The notes under the pieces: generated by a model
The model's database searches: none
What the model was told of the DNA's origin: nothing
Seen by the model: only the letters and a program-made list of their open reading frames with translations
Shown: positions 16,035 through 24,530 of the stretch, in pieces
Layout: each line of letters begins with the position of its first letter
Numbering within the stretch: the first letter of the stretch is position 1
Assembly: GCF_019090165.1 (NCBI RefSeq)
Contig: NZ_JAHRIB010000055.1
Span: 1-55,452, forward strand
DNA length: 55,452 nucleotides
Source: Streptomyces sp. BV286
Lineage (GTDB): Bacteria > Actinomycetota > Actinomycetes > Streptomycetales > Streptomycetaceae
Direction: 5' to 3'
Position numbers and translations under genes: made by a program

Positions 16035-17708
16035 TTGAGCGCGCACCGCAAGCACCTCACCCGTCGCCGACTGCTGGCCGCGTCCTCCCTGGGCGTCGCC
16101 GGCACCGCCGCGGCGGTCGGCACCGGAATGCTCTCCCCGGCGTCGGCCGCGACGTTCGGCTACTCGGACGACGGCTCCCACTACGTGATCGACACCGGCG
16201 CCTCGCTGGTCCTCAAGGTCTCCAAGTCGAACGGCGACATCAGCTCGCTGGTCTACAAGGGCAAGGAGTACGAGGGCTTCGAGGGCAAGCACTCGCACGT
16301 CGAGACCGGGCTCGGCGCGTCCACCGTCACCATCAAGCAGTCCGAGTCGACGATCCTGGTGAAGGTCGCGCACGGGGCGATCACGCAGTGGATCGCGGCC
16401 CGCAGCGGCCAGAACAACGTGTACCTGTGGACGGACAAGGCCGACTCGTCGTTCACGGCGACCCGGTTCATCGTCCGCCTGCGGCCCGGGATCTTCCCCA
16501 CCTCGGACCCCGACGCCTGGACCTCGTCCGACACCGTCATCGAGGCCTCGGACGTCTTCTCCCGCCCGGACGGCACCACGCGCTCCAAGCACTACTCGGG
16601 CAAGCGCGTCATCGACTACGACCACATCGGCTACACGAACGGCTCGGCCGCGCTGTGGCTCGTGCGCTCCAACCACGAGAAGGCCTCCGGCGGGCCCTTC
16701 TACCGCTCCCTGCTGCGGCACACCAACTCCACCAGCGCCGCGCTCTACGAGATCCTGCACTACAACCAGTCGCAGACCGAGCCCGAGCGGTACGGGCTGC
16801 AGGGCCCGTACGTGCTGAGTTTCACCGACGGCGGGGCACCCTCCTCGTCGCTGTTCCACGCGAACCTCGACACGTCCTGGGTGGACGGTCTGGGGATCAC
16901 CGGATGGGTCGGCAGGTCGGGGCGCGGCCGGGTCGCGGGTGTCGGCCTCAAGGGCATGGACGCCGGCCACGCGTACACCGTCGGATTCGCCAACTCCGCC
17001 GCGCAGTACTGGGCGAGGGCCGCCTCCGGCACGGGTGCCTTCTCGTGTCCCGGGATGCTGCCGGGGACGTACACGCTGACCGTCCACAAGGGCGAACTCG
17101 CCGTCCACACGGCGTCGGTGACCGTGAGCGCGGGCGGCACCACGACCCTGAACAGCATCACCGTCGGCAACGACCCGAGCACCGCGAACACGATCTGGCG
17201 GCTCGGGGACTGGGACGGCACGCCCGGCGAGTTCAAGAACGCGGACCTGATGACGTACGCGCATCCGTCCGACAGCCGCGCGGCGAAGTGGACCGGCAAC
17301 GTCGTCATGGGCGGCGGCGGCGAGGCGGCGTCCTTCCCCTGCTACATCTGGTCGGGGATCAACGACGGCGTCCTCGTGTACTTCAGGCTGACCGCGGCAC
17401 AGGCCGCCGCGGCGCACACCCTGCGCATCGGGGTCACGAACGCCTACATCAACGGACGCCCGCGGGTGACGGTCAACGACTGGGTGTCGGCGATCCCGTC
17501 GCCGCCGTCGCAGCCCTCGACACGGTCCCTCACCACGGGTTCGTACCGGGGCAACAACCACACGTTCACGTACAACGTCCCGGCGAGTGCCTGGAAGACG
17601 GACACCAGTCAGTACAACGTGCTCAAGCTGAACATCGTCAGCGGCTCCACGGGGACCGCCTACCTCAGCGCGGGGACGTCGTTCGACTGCATGGATCTGC
17701 TGGCCTGA
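16035..17708 (+). CDS. Secreted rhamnogalacturonan lyase (PL4-like)
   Basis: A 557-residue secreted enzyme that should cleave the rhamnose-galacturonate backbone of pectin by beta-elimination. Seen: a twin-arginine signal (TRRRLLAASSL, cleavage after about residue 39); an N-terminal beta-sandwich catalytic domain (about 40-290); a fibronectin-like domain (about 295-375); and a C-terminal carbohydrate-binding-like domain (about 385-555) starting IWRLGDWDGTPGEF. Lys185/Lys190 (RSKHYSGK) and His214 (RSNHEKASGGPF) lie where family PL4 has its catalytic Lys and His. Start TTG at 16035 is needed to keep the Tat signal. It opens the pectin locus on the plus strand. Confidence 0.9.
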   Translation: MSAHRKHLTRRRLLAASSLGVAGTAAAVGTGMLSPASAATFGYSDDGSHYVIDTGASLVLKVSKSNGDISSLVYKGKEYEGFEGKHSHVETGLGASTVTIKQSESTILVKVAHGAITQWIAARSGQNNVYLWTDKADSSFTATRFIVRLRPGIFPTSDPDAWTSSDTVIEASDVFSRPDGTTRSKHYSGKRVIDYDHIGYTNGSAALWLVRSNHEKASGGPFYRSLLRHTNSTSAALYEILHYNQSQTEPERYGLQGPYVLSFTDGGAPSSSLFHANLDTSWVDGLGITGWVGRSGRGRVAGVGLKGMDAGHAYTVGFANSAAQYWARAASGTGAFSCPGMLPGTYTLTVHKGELAVHTASVTVSAGGTTTLNSITVGNDPSTANTIWRLGDWDGTPGEFKNADLMTYAHPSDSRAAKWTGNVVMGGGGEAASFPCYIWSGINDGVLVYFRLTAAQAAAAHTLRIGVTNAYINGRPRVTVNDWVSAIPSPPSQPSTRSLTTGSYRGNNHTFTYNVPASAWKTDTSQYNVLKLNIVSGSTGTAYLSAGTSFDCMDLLA

Positions 17709-17730
17709 GCCCCCCTCGGCCGGACAGAGA

Positions 17731-17762
17731 GCGCCCCCGCCGGTGACGACCGGCGGGGGCGC
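17731..17762. terminator. Perfect 14-bp hairpin between convergent pectin genes
   Basis: GCGCCCCCGCCGGT (17731-17744) and ACCGGCGGGGGCGC (17749-17762) pair perfectly around the loop GACG. It lies between the stops of the PL4 gene (17708, plus) and the PL9-like gene (17779, minus) and can terminate both. Confidence 0.9.
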
Positions 17763-17778
17763 GCCCCACAAAGCCGGC

Positions 17779-18681
17779 TCAGTCGGCCCCGTTCCCCTCG
17801 GAGCGGTTCCGGGAGAGCCGGGCCGCGCCGTTCACCGGGTCGAAGCCCGCGGAGGCGTTGTCCCGCGCCACGTTGTCGCGGACCACATGGGCCGCCGAGG
17901 CGCCCCCGCCGCCGAGTTCGAACCCGTTGCCCTCGCCCTCGAAGGCGCTGTCCTTCCAGCGGTTCCTCCCGTTCCCGTACGCCGACGAGTGCTCGACGGT
18001 GACCGGGCTGGAGAACTGCCACAGGTCGAGGCCGTCGTCGGAGTTGTCGAACAGGCGGGCTCCGGTGATCCGGTTGCCGGTGCCCGAGCCGAACTTCACG
18101 GCGATGCCGTCGGCGTTGCGGCCGTGGCCCGCGGCGTCGTAGTTGCCGTGACTGTCCACGTTCCGCACGAGGTTGTCCGTGGTGCCGTCACCGCGCAGGG
18201 TGAAGCCGGAGTCGCCGTTGCCGGCGGTGACGAGGTTCTCGAAGACACCGCCGACGGACGAGGTGGCGACGAAGCCCTGGGCCGGGGAGTTCTGCCAAGT
18301 GATGTTTTGGACGGTCCAGTGGTCGCCGTCGATCGCGGCCAGCGACGAGCCGGGGGCGAGCTTCGAGCCGTCGATCCGCACCTTCTCGCCGTCGTGCGCC
18401 CGGAGCGTGATCCGCGCCGAACCGGTGCCGTTCGCCGCCGACCTGAGGGTCCGCGTCGGGTGGTACGTGCCGCCCCGCACCTCGATGAGGGTGCCGGCCG
18501 CCGCGTCCCTGACCGCGGACTCCAGTTGCGCCGTGGTGGAGACGGTGACCGCCGAGGTGGCGGCGCCGGCTCCGTCGGGCGCGAGGCCGAGGAAGACACC
18601 GCCCGCCCCGGAGGCGACGGCCACCGCCGCGGCGACGGAGAAGGTGCGGGTTCCGCGGTGGCGTCCGGTGCTGAGACGCAC
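17779..18681 (-). CDS. PL9-like beta-helix protein, catalytic Lys replaced, C-terminally short
   Basis: A 300-residue secreted right-handed beta-helix protein with a signal peptide (about 1-41). It aligns along its length with the PL9 pectate lyase at 21156-22268: shared GNGDSGFTL, NADGIAVKFGSG, calcium-site residues around Asp215/Asp216/Asp219 in DNSDDGLDLW, and FSSPVTVEH. Two differences stand out. The position of the PL9 catalytic base, Lys in GNGYKLGG, is Glu255 here (GNGFELGG; the codon at 17919-17917 is GAA). It also ends about 65 residues earlier than its paralogue. Start GTG at 18681 has AAAGGA upstream. It may bind rather than cleave, or use another mechanism. Confidence 0.88.
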   Translation of the reverse strand: MRLSTGRHRGTRTFSVAAAVAVASGAGGVFLGLAPDGAGAATSAVTVSTTAQLESAVRDAAAGTLIEVRGGTYHPTRTLRSAANGTGSARITLRAHDGEKVRIDGSKLAPGSSLAAIDGDHWTVQNITWQNSPAQGFVATSSVGGVFENLVTAGNGDSGFTLRGDGTTDNLVRNVDSHGNYDAAGHGRNADGIAVKFGSGTGNRITGARLFDNSDDGLDLWQFSSPVTVEHSSAYGNGRNRWKDSAFEGEGNGFELGGGGASAAHVVRDNVARDNASAGFDPVNGAARLSRNRSEGNGAD

Positions 18682-18808
18682 GGGGTCGTTCCTTTCCTGG
18701 AGGACGGGGACGAGAGGCGGGGCCGGGGCCGCTTCCTTCACCCGGCCCCGCCTCTGCTCCCTGGTCGCCGCCCGGCGGCGGAAGGTTGCCGGGCCGCACG
18801 AAACGAAT

Positions 18809-18819
18809 CGAAACTTTCG
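18809..18819. promoter_or_regulatory. Candidate LacI-type operator between two pectin genes
   Basis: The palindrome CGAAACTTTCG lies in the 244-base gap between the divergent PL9-like (start 18681) and GH43 (start 18926) genes. Sites of the form CGAAA-N-TTTCG are bound by LacI-family sugar regulators in Streptomyces. No lacI gene is in this window. Confidence 0.5.
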
Positions 18820-18925
18820 CTCGCCCGGACCGCGCTTCCACCGATTGACGCCCCCGTCCGCCACTGGTGACACTCCGAGGGCAGTCCATCCCAACAGAAT
18901 CCACCAGACCCCCACAGGATGTGTC

Positions 18926-21148
18926 ATGCGCCCCCGCACCGTCAGAGCGCTCCTGATCCCGCTGTTCGCCCTCCTTCTGAGCCTGCTCGCCGCCCCACCG
19001 AGCCCCGCGGCCCAGCCCGAAGCCCCACCCGGAGCACCACACGTGAGCAAACAGAAGTACGCCGGCTACCTCTTCGCCTACTTCACCGGTGAGGGCACGG
19101 CGGACGGCGAACAGATCCGCTACGCCCTCAGCCGCGGCAACGACGCCCTGCACTGGCGGGAGTTGAACGCCGGCAAGCCCGTCCTCACCTCGACGACCGG
19201 CGAGAAGGGTCTGCGCGACCCGTTCGTGATCCGCTCCCCCGAGGGCGACAAGTTCTACATGATCGCGACCGACCTGCGCATGTACCGGAACTCCAGCGGC
19301 AGTTGGGACGACGTCCAGCGCCACGGCAGCAAGTCGATCATGGTCTGGGAGTCCACCGACCTGGTCCACTGGACCGACCAGCGCCTGGTGAAGGTCTCCC
19401 CGGACAGCGCGGGCAACACCTGGGCGCCCGAGGCCTACTGGGACGACAAGCTCGGCGAGTTCGTCGTCTTCTGGGCGTCCAAGCTGTACGCCGACGACGA
19501 CCCGGACCACACCGGCTCGACGTACAACAGGATGATGTTCGCGACGACGAAGGACTTCCGTACCTTCAGCGAGCCGAAGATCTGGGACGACCCCGGCTAC
19601 TCGGTGATCGACTCGACGGTCGTGCAGCACAAGGGCACGTACTACCGCTACACGAAGGACGAGCGGGACCCCACCTCCTCCAGCCCCTGCTCGAAGTTCG
19701 TCACCGCGGAGAAGTCGACGTCCCTCACGGACACCTCGTACGACTTCGTGTCGGACTGCATCGGCAGCGGGTCGATCGACCGGGGCGAGGGCCCGACGGT
19801 CTTCAGGTCCAACACCGAGAAGAAGTGGTACCTGTTCATCGACGAGTACGGCGGCCGCGGCTACGTGCCCTTCGAGACGACCGATCTCGACTCGGGCAAG
19901 TGGACGATGTCGAAGGACTACCAGCTGCCCGCGAGTCCGCGGCACGGCACGGTCATGCCCGTGACGCAGGCCGAGTACGACCGGCTGCTCGCCGCGTACC
20001 CGGCGACCGGCACCTCGGTCGTGGACGCGACGGTGAAGGACCAGAAGGGGTACGCGGTCGTCACCGAGGCGGCGTCGAAGGTCGTGCTGCCGATGAAGCC
20101 GGGAGAGAACCTGGCGCGGCTCGCGCCGAAGCTGTGGCTCGGTGAGGGCGCCCGGGTGAGCCCGGCGTCCGGTACCCGCCGTGACTTCCGCAAGCCGCAG
20201 AAGTACACGGTGACGGCGGCCGACGGCACGACCCGCACCTGGACGGTGGAGGCCGTGCCCGCCCGCAGTCCGGTCCTGCCGGGGCTGTACGCCGACCCCG
20301 ACGTGCAGTACCTGGACGGCCGTTACTGGATCTACCCGACGACGGACGGCTTCCCGGGCTGGAGCGGCACGAAGTTCAAGGCCTTCTCGTCGAAGGACCT
20401 GGTCCACTGGAAGGACCACGGGGAGATCCTCGACCTGGGACCCGACGTGTCCTGGGCGGACAAGAACGCGTGGGCCCCGGCGATCGCCGAGCGCGACGGC
20501 AAGTACTACTTCTACTTCTGCGCCGAGCAGCAGATCGGTGTGGCGGTGGCCGACTCCCCCGCGGGTCCCTTCAAGGACGCCCTCGGCAAACCCCTGGTGG
20601 CGAAGGGCGGTTCGCTCAAGGGCCAGATGATCGACCCGGCGGTCTTCACGGACGACGACGGCACGTCGTACCTGTACTGGGGCAACGGCCACGGCTATGT
20701 CGTCCCGCTCAACGACGACATGGTGTCGTTCGACGCGTCGAAGGTCGAGGACATCACCCCGGACAACTTCCGGGAGGGCTCCTTCGTGGTCAAGCGCAAG
20801 GGCACGTACTACTTCATGTGGTCCGAGGACGACACCCGCAGCGAGAACTACCACGTCGCCTACGCGACGGGTCCCTCCCCGCTCGGCCCGTGGACCAAGA
20901 AGGGCACGATCCTGTCCAAGCGCCCGGAGTACGGCATCCTCGGCACGGGCCACCACTCGGTGGTCAACACCCCGGGCACGGACGACTGGTACATGGTCTA
21001 CCACCGGTTCGGACTGAACGGGCCCGGCCGTGCGGGCGGCGACGGCACGCACCGGGAGACGACCGTCGACCGCATGAAGTTCGCGGCCGACGGCTCGATC
21101 AAGCCGGTGGTGCCGACCCTGGAGTCGGTCAGGCCCGTGAAGCGGTAG
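18926..21148 (+). CDS. Secreted double-domain GH43 glycosidase
   Basis: A 740-residue secreted protein with a Sec signal (1-29) and two five-bladed propeller domains of glycoside hydrolase family 43. Domain 1 (about 45-345) has GLRDPFVI (Asp98, pKa modulator) and GEGPTVF (Glu288, acid), but I see no clear base Asp in its first blade (YLFAYFTGEG). A short beta domain follows (about 365-443; GTRRDFRKPQKYTVTAADG). Domain 2 (about 450-735) has a full set: Asp457 in LYADPDVQ, Asp570 in MIDPAVF, Glu617 in REGSFVV. Likely substrates are arabinan or galactan side chains of pectin. ATG at 18926 gives the signal peptide. Confidence 0.88.
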   Translation: MRPRTVRALLIPLFALLLSLLAAPPSPAAQPEAPPGAPHVSKQKYAGYLFAYFTGEGTADGEQIRYALSRGNDALHWRELNAGKPVLTSTTGEKGLRDPFVIRSPEGDKFYMIATDLRMYRNSSGSWDDVQRHGSKSIMVWESTDLVHWTDQRLVKVSPDSAGNTWAPEAYWDDKLGEFVVFWASKLYADDDPDHTGSTYNRMMFATTKDFRTFSEPKIWDDPGYSVIDSTVVQHKGTYYRYTKDERDPTSSSPCSKFVTAEKSTSLTDTSYDFVSDCIGSGSIDRGEGPTVFRSNTEKKWYLFIDEYGGRGYVPFETTDLDSGKWTMSKDYQLPASPRHGTVMPVTQAEYDRLLAAYPATGTSVVDATVKDQKGYAVVTEAASKVVLPMKPGENLARLAPKLWLGEGARVSPASGTRRDFRKPQKYTVTAADGTTRTWTVEAVPARSPVLPGLYADPDVQYLDGRYWIYPTTDGFPGWSGTKFKAFSSKDLVHWKDHGEILDLGPDVSWADKNAWAPAIAERDGKYYFYFCAEQQIGVAVADSPAGPFKDALGKPLVAKGGSLKGQMIDPAVFTDDDGTSYLYWGNGHGYVVPLNDDMVSFDASKVEDITPDNFREGSFVVKRKGTYYFMWSEDDTRSENYHVAYATGPSPLGPWTKKGTILSKRPEYGILGTGHHSVVNTPGTDDWYMVYHRFGLNGPGRAGGDGTHRETTVDRMKFAADGSIKPVVPTLESVRPVKR

Positions 21149-21155
21149 CCCCGGC

Positions 21156-22268
21156 TCAGTCCATCGTCGCGCCGATGGTCGTGCTGCCCGTGGTCAGGAA
21201 CGTGGTCACGGGCAGCGCGCCGTTCGACTGGCGGGCGTTGTACGTGGTCGACGCGCTGGTGGACCGGAAGGCGGGCGTCGAGATGCCCGAGTCCCAGTTG
21301 TTGCCGGACGTAACGACCGACGAGCCCTTGTTCACCGAGCCGCCGCTGTTGCTCACCGCCAGGTTCCTGCCCAGCCTGGCCGCACCCGTAGCGAAGTAGT
21401 AGCCCCACTTGGCGTTGGCGTAGGCGGTGGTGCGGTTGATGACGATGGCACCCTTGTTGCTGTTCTCGGTGAAGCCGTTGCCGGCGTTGTCCCAGGCCGC
21501 CGAGTTGTTGACGACATGCGCCACGACCTCGCCGTCGCCACCCAGCTTGTAGCCGTTGCCGTCGCCCGCGAAGGCGGAGTCCGACCAGCGGTTCTTGCCG
21601 TTGCCCATGGCCCAGGTGTGCTCGACGGTGACCGGGGACGAGAAGGACCAGAAGTCCAGGCCGTCGTCGGAGTTGTTGTAGAGACGCGCTCCGGTGACCA
21701 GGTTGCCGCTGCCGGAGCCGAACTTGATGGCGATGCCGTCCGCGTTCTCGCCGTGGTTGGCCGCGTCGTAGTGGCCGTAACTGTCGATGTTCCGGACGGT
21801 GTTGTTGGTGGTGCTGTCCCCGGTGAGCGTGAATCCGGAGTCACCCCCGTTGATCGTCTTGATGTTGTCCCAGACCGTCGAGGCACAGGACTGGCAGACG
21901 ACCGCGCTGTCCGGCGCGTTCTGGAAGGTGATGCCGGAGACCGTCCAGTAGTCGGCGGTGAGCTTGAAGATCCAGCCTCCGGCGGGAAGGTTCGAGCCGT
22001 CGATCTTCACGGTCTCGGAGCCGTAGGGCTGCAGGTGGATGCGGCTGGACGACGTGCCGTTGGCCGTCGACTGGAGGGTGGCCGTCGGGTAGTAGGTGCC
22101 GGCGCGCACCTGGATGGTGGTGCCGGCGGTGGCGTTCTTGATGGCGTTGGACAGGTCGGTGGAGTTGCTGACGACCACCGTGGCGGCCTGGGCCTGGGTG
22201 GGGATCACGGCGAGGCCGGCGCCGAGGGCGAGGGCCGCGACTGCGGACAGAGCGGTACGACGGGACAT
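21156..22268 (-). CDS. Pectate lyase, family PL9
   Basis: A 370-residue secreted lyase that cleaves polygalacturonate by calcium-dependent beta-elimination. Seen: a signal peptide (1-29, cleaving after TQAQA); a right-handed beta helix; Asp177 (ENADGIAI); the calcium cluster Asp201, Asp202 and Asp205 in NNSDDGLDFW; and the catalytic base Lys241 in DGNGYKLGG. This is the intact counterpart of the PL9-like gene at 17779-18681. ATG at 22268 starts the signal peptide. It lies 43 bases downstream of the alpha/beta-hydrolase gene on the same strand, last in that run of pectin genes, and converges on the GH43 gene with only 7 bases between stops. Confidence 0.93.
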   Translation of the reverse strand: MSRRTALSAVAALALGAGLAVIPTQAQAATVVVSNSTDLSNAIKNATAGTTIQVRAGTYYPTATLQSTANGTSSSRIHLQPYGSETVKIDGSNLPAGGWIFKLTADYWTVSGITFQNAPDSAVVCQSCASTVWDNIKTINGGDSGFTLTGDSTTNNTVRNIDSYGHYDAANHGENADGIAIKFGSGSGNLVTGARLYNNSDDGLDFWSFSSPVTVEHTWAMGNGKNRWSDSAFAGDGNGYKLGGDGEVVAHVVNNSAAWDNAGNGFTENSNKGAIVINRTTAYANAKWGYYFATGAARLGRNLAVSNSGGSVNKGSSVVTSGNNWDSGISTPAFRSTSASTTYNARQSNGALPVTTFLTTGSTTIGATMD

Positions 22269-22311
22269 GGGTGGGGAGCCCTTTCGTCGAGCGGTGCGGG
22301 GGGATCGACGG

Positions 22312-23499
22312 TCACAGGACGGAGTCGAGCCATGCGAGGACCTCGTCCTGCTGAGGCGCGGTGAACACGTGGCCCAGCTCGGGCCAGACCTTGGTGTGCA
22401 GCCGCTCCCCGGCATGCCGTGAGCGCCAGACGGCGCGCATCTTCTCGTACGCGACCCGGACGCCCTCCGCGGGGAACAGAGGGTCCTGGGCGCCGTGGAA
22501 GAAGAGCATCGGCCTGGGTGCGGCGATGCTCGCCACGTCGGGGAAGTCGAGGTGCCGGGAGAGCCCGGGGTGGAGCATGCAGTAGGAGGACTGGCCGCGC
22601 AGGATGTTGTTGCCGGGCACCATGACCTCCTTCAGCCCGGTCATCCAGCACACGCTCGCCGCGGCCGCGAGGTCGTCGCTGAGGGCGGCCGCCTGCCAGG
22701 CGCGGAAGGCGCCCATGGAGAACCCGAGGGCCGCGACCCGGTGCCGGTCCACCCGGTCGAGACCGGCCAGGAAGCGGGCGGCCCGCACGTCCTCGCGGGC
22801 CATGAGTCCGGCGAGCGACGAACCCAGGTTGAGGAAGTTGCTCGCCAGGGCCTGCTGTTGCTCGTAGGTGACCGGCCCTCGGTCGCCCCAGCCGAGGGCG
22901 TCGAGGGCGAGGACCACGTATCCGCGCCGGGCCAGCTCGTCACCGACGAACCGTCCGCTGAAGTACCGGTCGGCCCAGGCCTGCGCGGACGCGAGCCGTG
23001 CCTGACCGGCGCCCCAGGGCCTGATCAGCTTCTCCTTCCCGATGTCGAATCTGGAACCGTGGTCGTGCAGCAGCAGGACGGCCGGAAAGGGCCCGGTGCC
23101 GTGCGGGGTGAGCAGGGCGCCGCGGACCCGCTCGTACCGGGTGAGGGAGAGGGTCACCGTCTCCCGCGTGTAGCCGTCGCCCTCGGAGCGGTCGCCGGAC
23201 TCCATGGCGTACGCAGTGGTGTCCCGGCCGACGAACAGGTGCTCCTCGACCGTCGCGCGGGCCGCCCGCCGCCAGGCACGGAAGTCCCGGAGGGGGGAGG
23301 TGCCCCAGGCGAGCGGGAACCGGAGCTCGTCCTTGAGGAGGGGGTGGAAGTCGGGGAGGTTGCCCTCCACGATGCCCGCGGCGGAGGCGGCGTGCGCCGG
23401 GGACGCGCCGGCCCCCGTCGCGCCGAGCAGAGCGGCCGCCCCCGCGCTCGCCACGAACGCCCGTCGGCCGAGCGGTGGTTGCTCAGGCCCGTCGCTCAT
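22312..23499 (-). CDS. Secreted alpha/beta-hydrolase (Abhydrolase_7-like esterase)
   Basis: A 395-residue exported alpha/beta-hydrolase. Seen: a twin-arginine-type signal (LGRRAFVASAG, to about residue 38); an N-terminal lead segment (PDFHPLLKDELRFPL); an oxyanion strand AVLLLHDHGSRFD; a nucleophile elbow GFSMGAF; and the last part of the fold, with MLFFHGAQDPLFP (acid) and ELGHVFTAP (His). It fits large esterases annotated as acetyl xylan esterase-like. Being in the operon with two pectin methylesterases, it may remove methyl or acetyl esters from pectin fragments; some pectin methylesterases (CE19) have this fold. Its start lies 17 bases inside the upstream pectinesterase gene. Confidence 0.85.
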   Translation of the reverse strand: MSDGPEQPPLGRRAFVASAGAAALLGATGAGASPAHAASAAGIVEGNLPDFHPLLKDELRFPLAWGTSPLRDFRAWRRAARATVEEHLFVGRDTTAYAMESGDRSEGDGYTRETVTLSLTRYERVRGALLTPHGTGPFPAVLLLHDHGSRFDIGKEKLIRPWGAGQARLASAQAWADRYFSGRFVGDELARRGYVVLALDALGWGDRGPVTYEQQQALASNFLNLGSSLAGLMAREDVRAARFLAGLDRVDRHRVAALGFSMGAFRAWQAAALSDDLAAAASVCWMTGLKEVMVPGNNILRGQSSYCMLHPGLSRHLDFPDVASIAAPRPMLFFHGAQDPLFPAEGVRVAYEKMRAVWRSRHAGERLHTKVWPELGHVFTAPQQDEVLAWLDSVL

Positions 23500-24529
23500 A
23501 CGGCCTCCAGTCGCCGAGGTACGTCCCGCGGGTGTGCGACGCGGCTTCGGCGGGCGTGAGCTTCGGCCGGTTCTCCGGTACCGATGTCACCGCGCCCGGA
23601 CCGGAGTTGGCGTACTCCCGAAAGCGCATGGTCTGCCAGGGATGGGCCGCGCGCATGTCGGTGTAGGGCGCCACCGCGTCGATGCCCGGCCCCAGCCGGC
23701 TGTCGCGCACCACCAGCGACGGCCAGGCGGTCGTCTCGTAGGAGGGCACCCACGGCCGGGCGATCTTGTACGCGCCGTCCTCGGCACCGGAGGTGATCCG
23801 GCACCGCACGGCGAGGAAGCCGTACGGATTCGCGCGGGCCGTGGCCGGGGCGAACACCATGCCCTCGGGCTTGAAGTCGACGTCCCGGTCCAGCGTGTGG
23901 AGGTGGCACCGCTCGAGGACCGCCCTCGCCCGGCCGAACACGAAGTCCACGTCACCCTCGACATGACAGTCCCGGTAGTACTGCCGGTCGAAGGCGTCGA
24001 GCACGGTGGTGTCCGCGAACAGCGTGTCCTGGTGGCCCAGGAAGCGGACCCGCTCGAAGTGCGACCTGTCGCCGGTGACGTACGCGGCCACGGCCTGGGT
24101 GCCCGTGATCTCCGGGTGGTCGGCGCGCAGCCAGTCGTTGGCGATCGTCAGGCCGCGCACGGTCAGACCGGGCGCCGCGGACGTGAAGGTCGCGGAGCCC
24201 GCGGTGCCGTAGGTGCCGGAGCCGTCCGGTTTCTGCGTCCCGTTGGCGTTGTCGTGGACGATGACCGTGTCCCGCGGGTCACGGCCGGCGCCCAGGAGCG
24301 TCAAGTCCCTTGCGTCGGCGGGGATGTTGACGACCTCGCGGTAGGTGCCGGGGTGCACGACGATCGTCCGGCCCGGACCGTCGACCGCGTCGACGGCCGC
24401 CTGGACCGAGTCGCCGGGGCGGACGTGCAGCACACGGCGGCGCGGGTCCGCGGCGGCCGGGGACGCGCCGCCGGCCGCCAGAGCGCCCACGGTCCCGGCG
24501 ATCCCGGTGAGCAGGGTGCGCCGGCGCAT
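23483..24529 (-). CDS. Secreted pectin methylesterase, CE8 (copy 1)
   Basis: A 348-residue secreted pectinesterase that removes methyl groups from homogalacturonan, making it a substrate for the pectate lyases. Seen: an N-terminal MRRRTLLTG signal (to about residue 28); the parallel beta helix; Asp168 in FLGHQDTLF, Asp195 in EGDVDFVFG (catalytic pair), and the Arg of IARPWVPS, the CE8 active-site set. The gene starts one base after the stop of the neighbouring CE8 gene and overlaps the alpha/beta-hydrolase start by 17 bases, so the three are translated as a coupled block. It is about half identical by eye to copy 2. Confidence 0.95.
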   Translation of the reverse strand: MRRRTLLTGIAGTVGALAAGGASPAAADPRRRVLHVRPGDSVQAAVDAVDGPGRTIVVHPGTYREVVNIPADARDLTLLGAGRDPRDTVIVHDNANGTQKPDGSGTYGTAGSATFTSAAPGLTVRGLTIANDWLRADHPEITGTQAVAAYVTGDRSHFERVRFLGHQDTLFADTTVLDAFDRQYYRDCHVEGDVDFVFGRARAVLERCHLHTLDRDVDFKPEGMVFAPATARANPYGFLAVRCRITSGAEDGAYKIARPWVPSYETTAWPSLVVRDSRLGPGIDAVAPYTDMRAAHPWQTMRFREYANSGPGAVTSVPENRPKLTPAEAASHTRGTYLGDWRPYERRA

Positions 24530-24530
24530 C

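Noticed and set aside
17779..18681. The PL9-like gene as a frameshifted pseudogene
   Set aside because: The frame is intact with a signal peptide and normal codon use; the loss is one key residue and a shorter end, not a break.
18188..21052. A minus-strand open frame of about 950 codons
   Set aside because: Antisense to the GH43 gene; Arg/Val/Gly-rich translation without domains.
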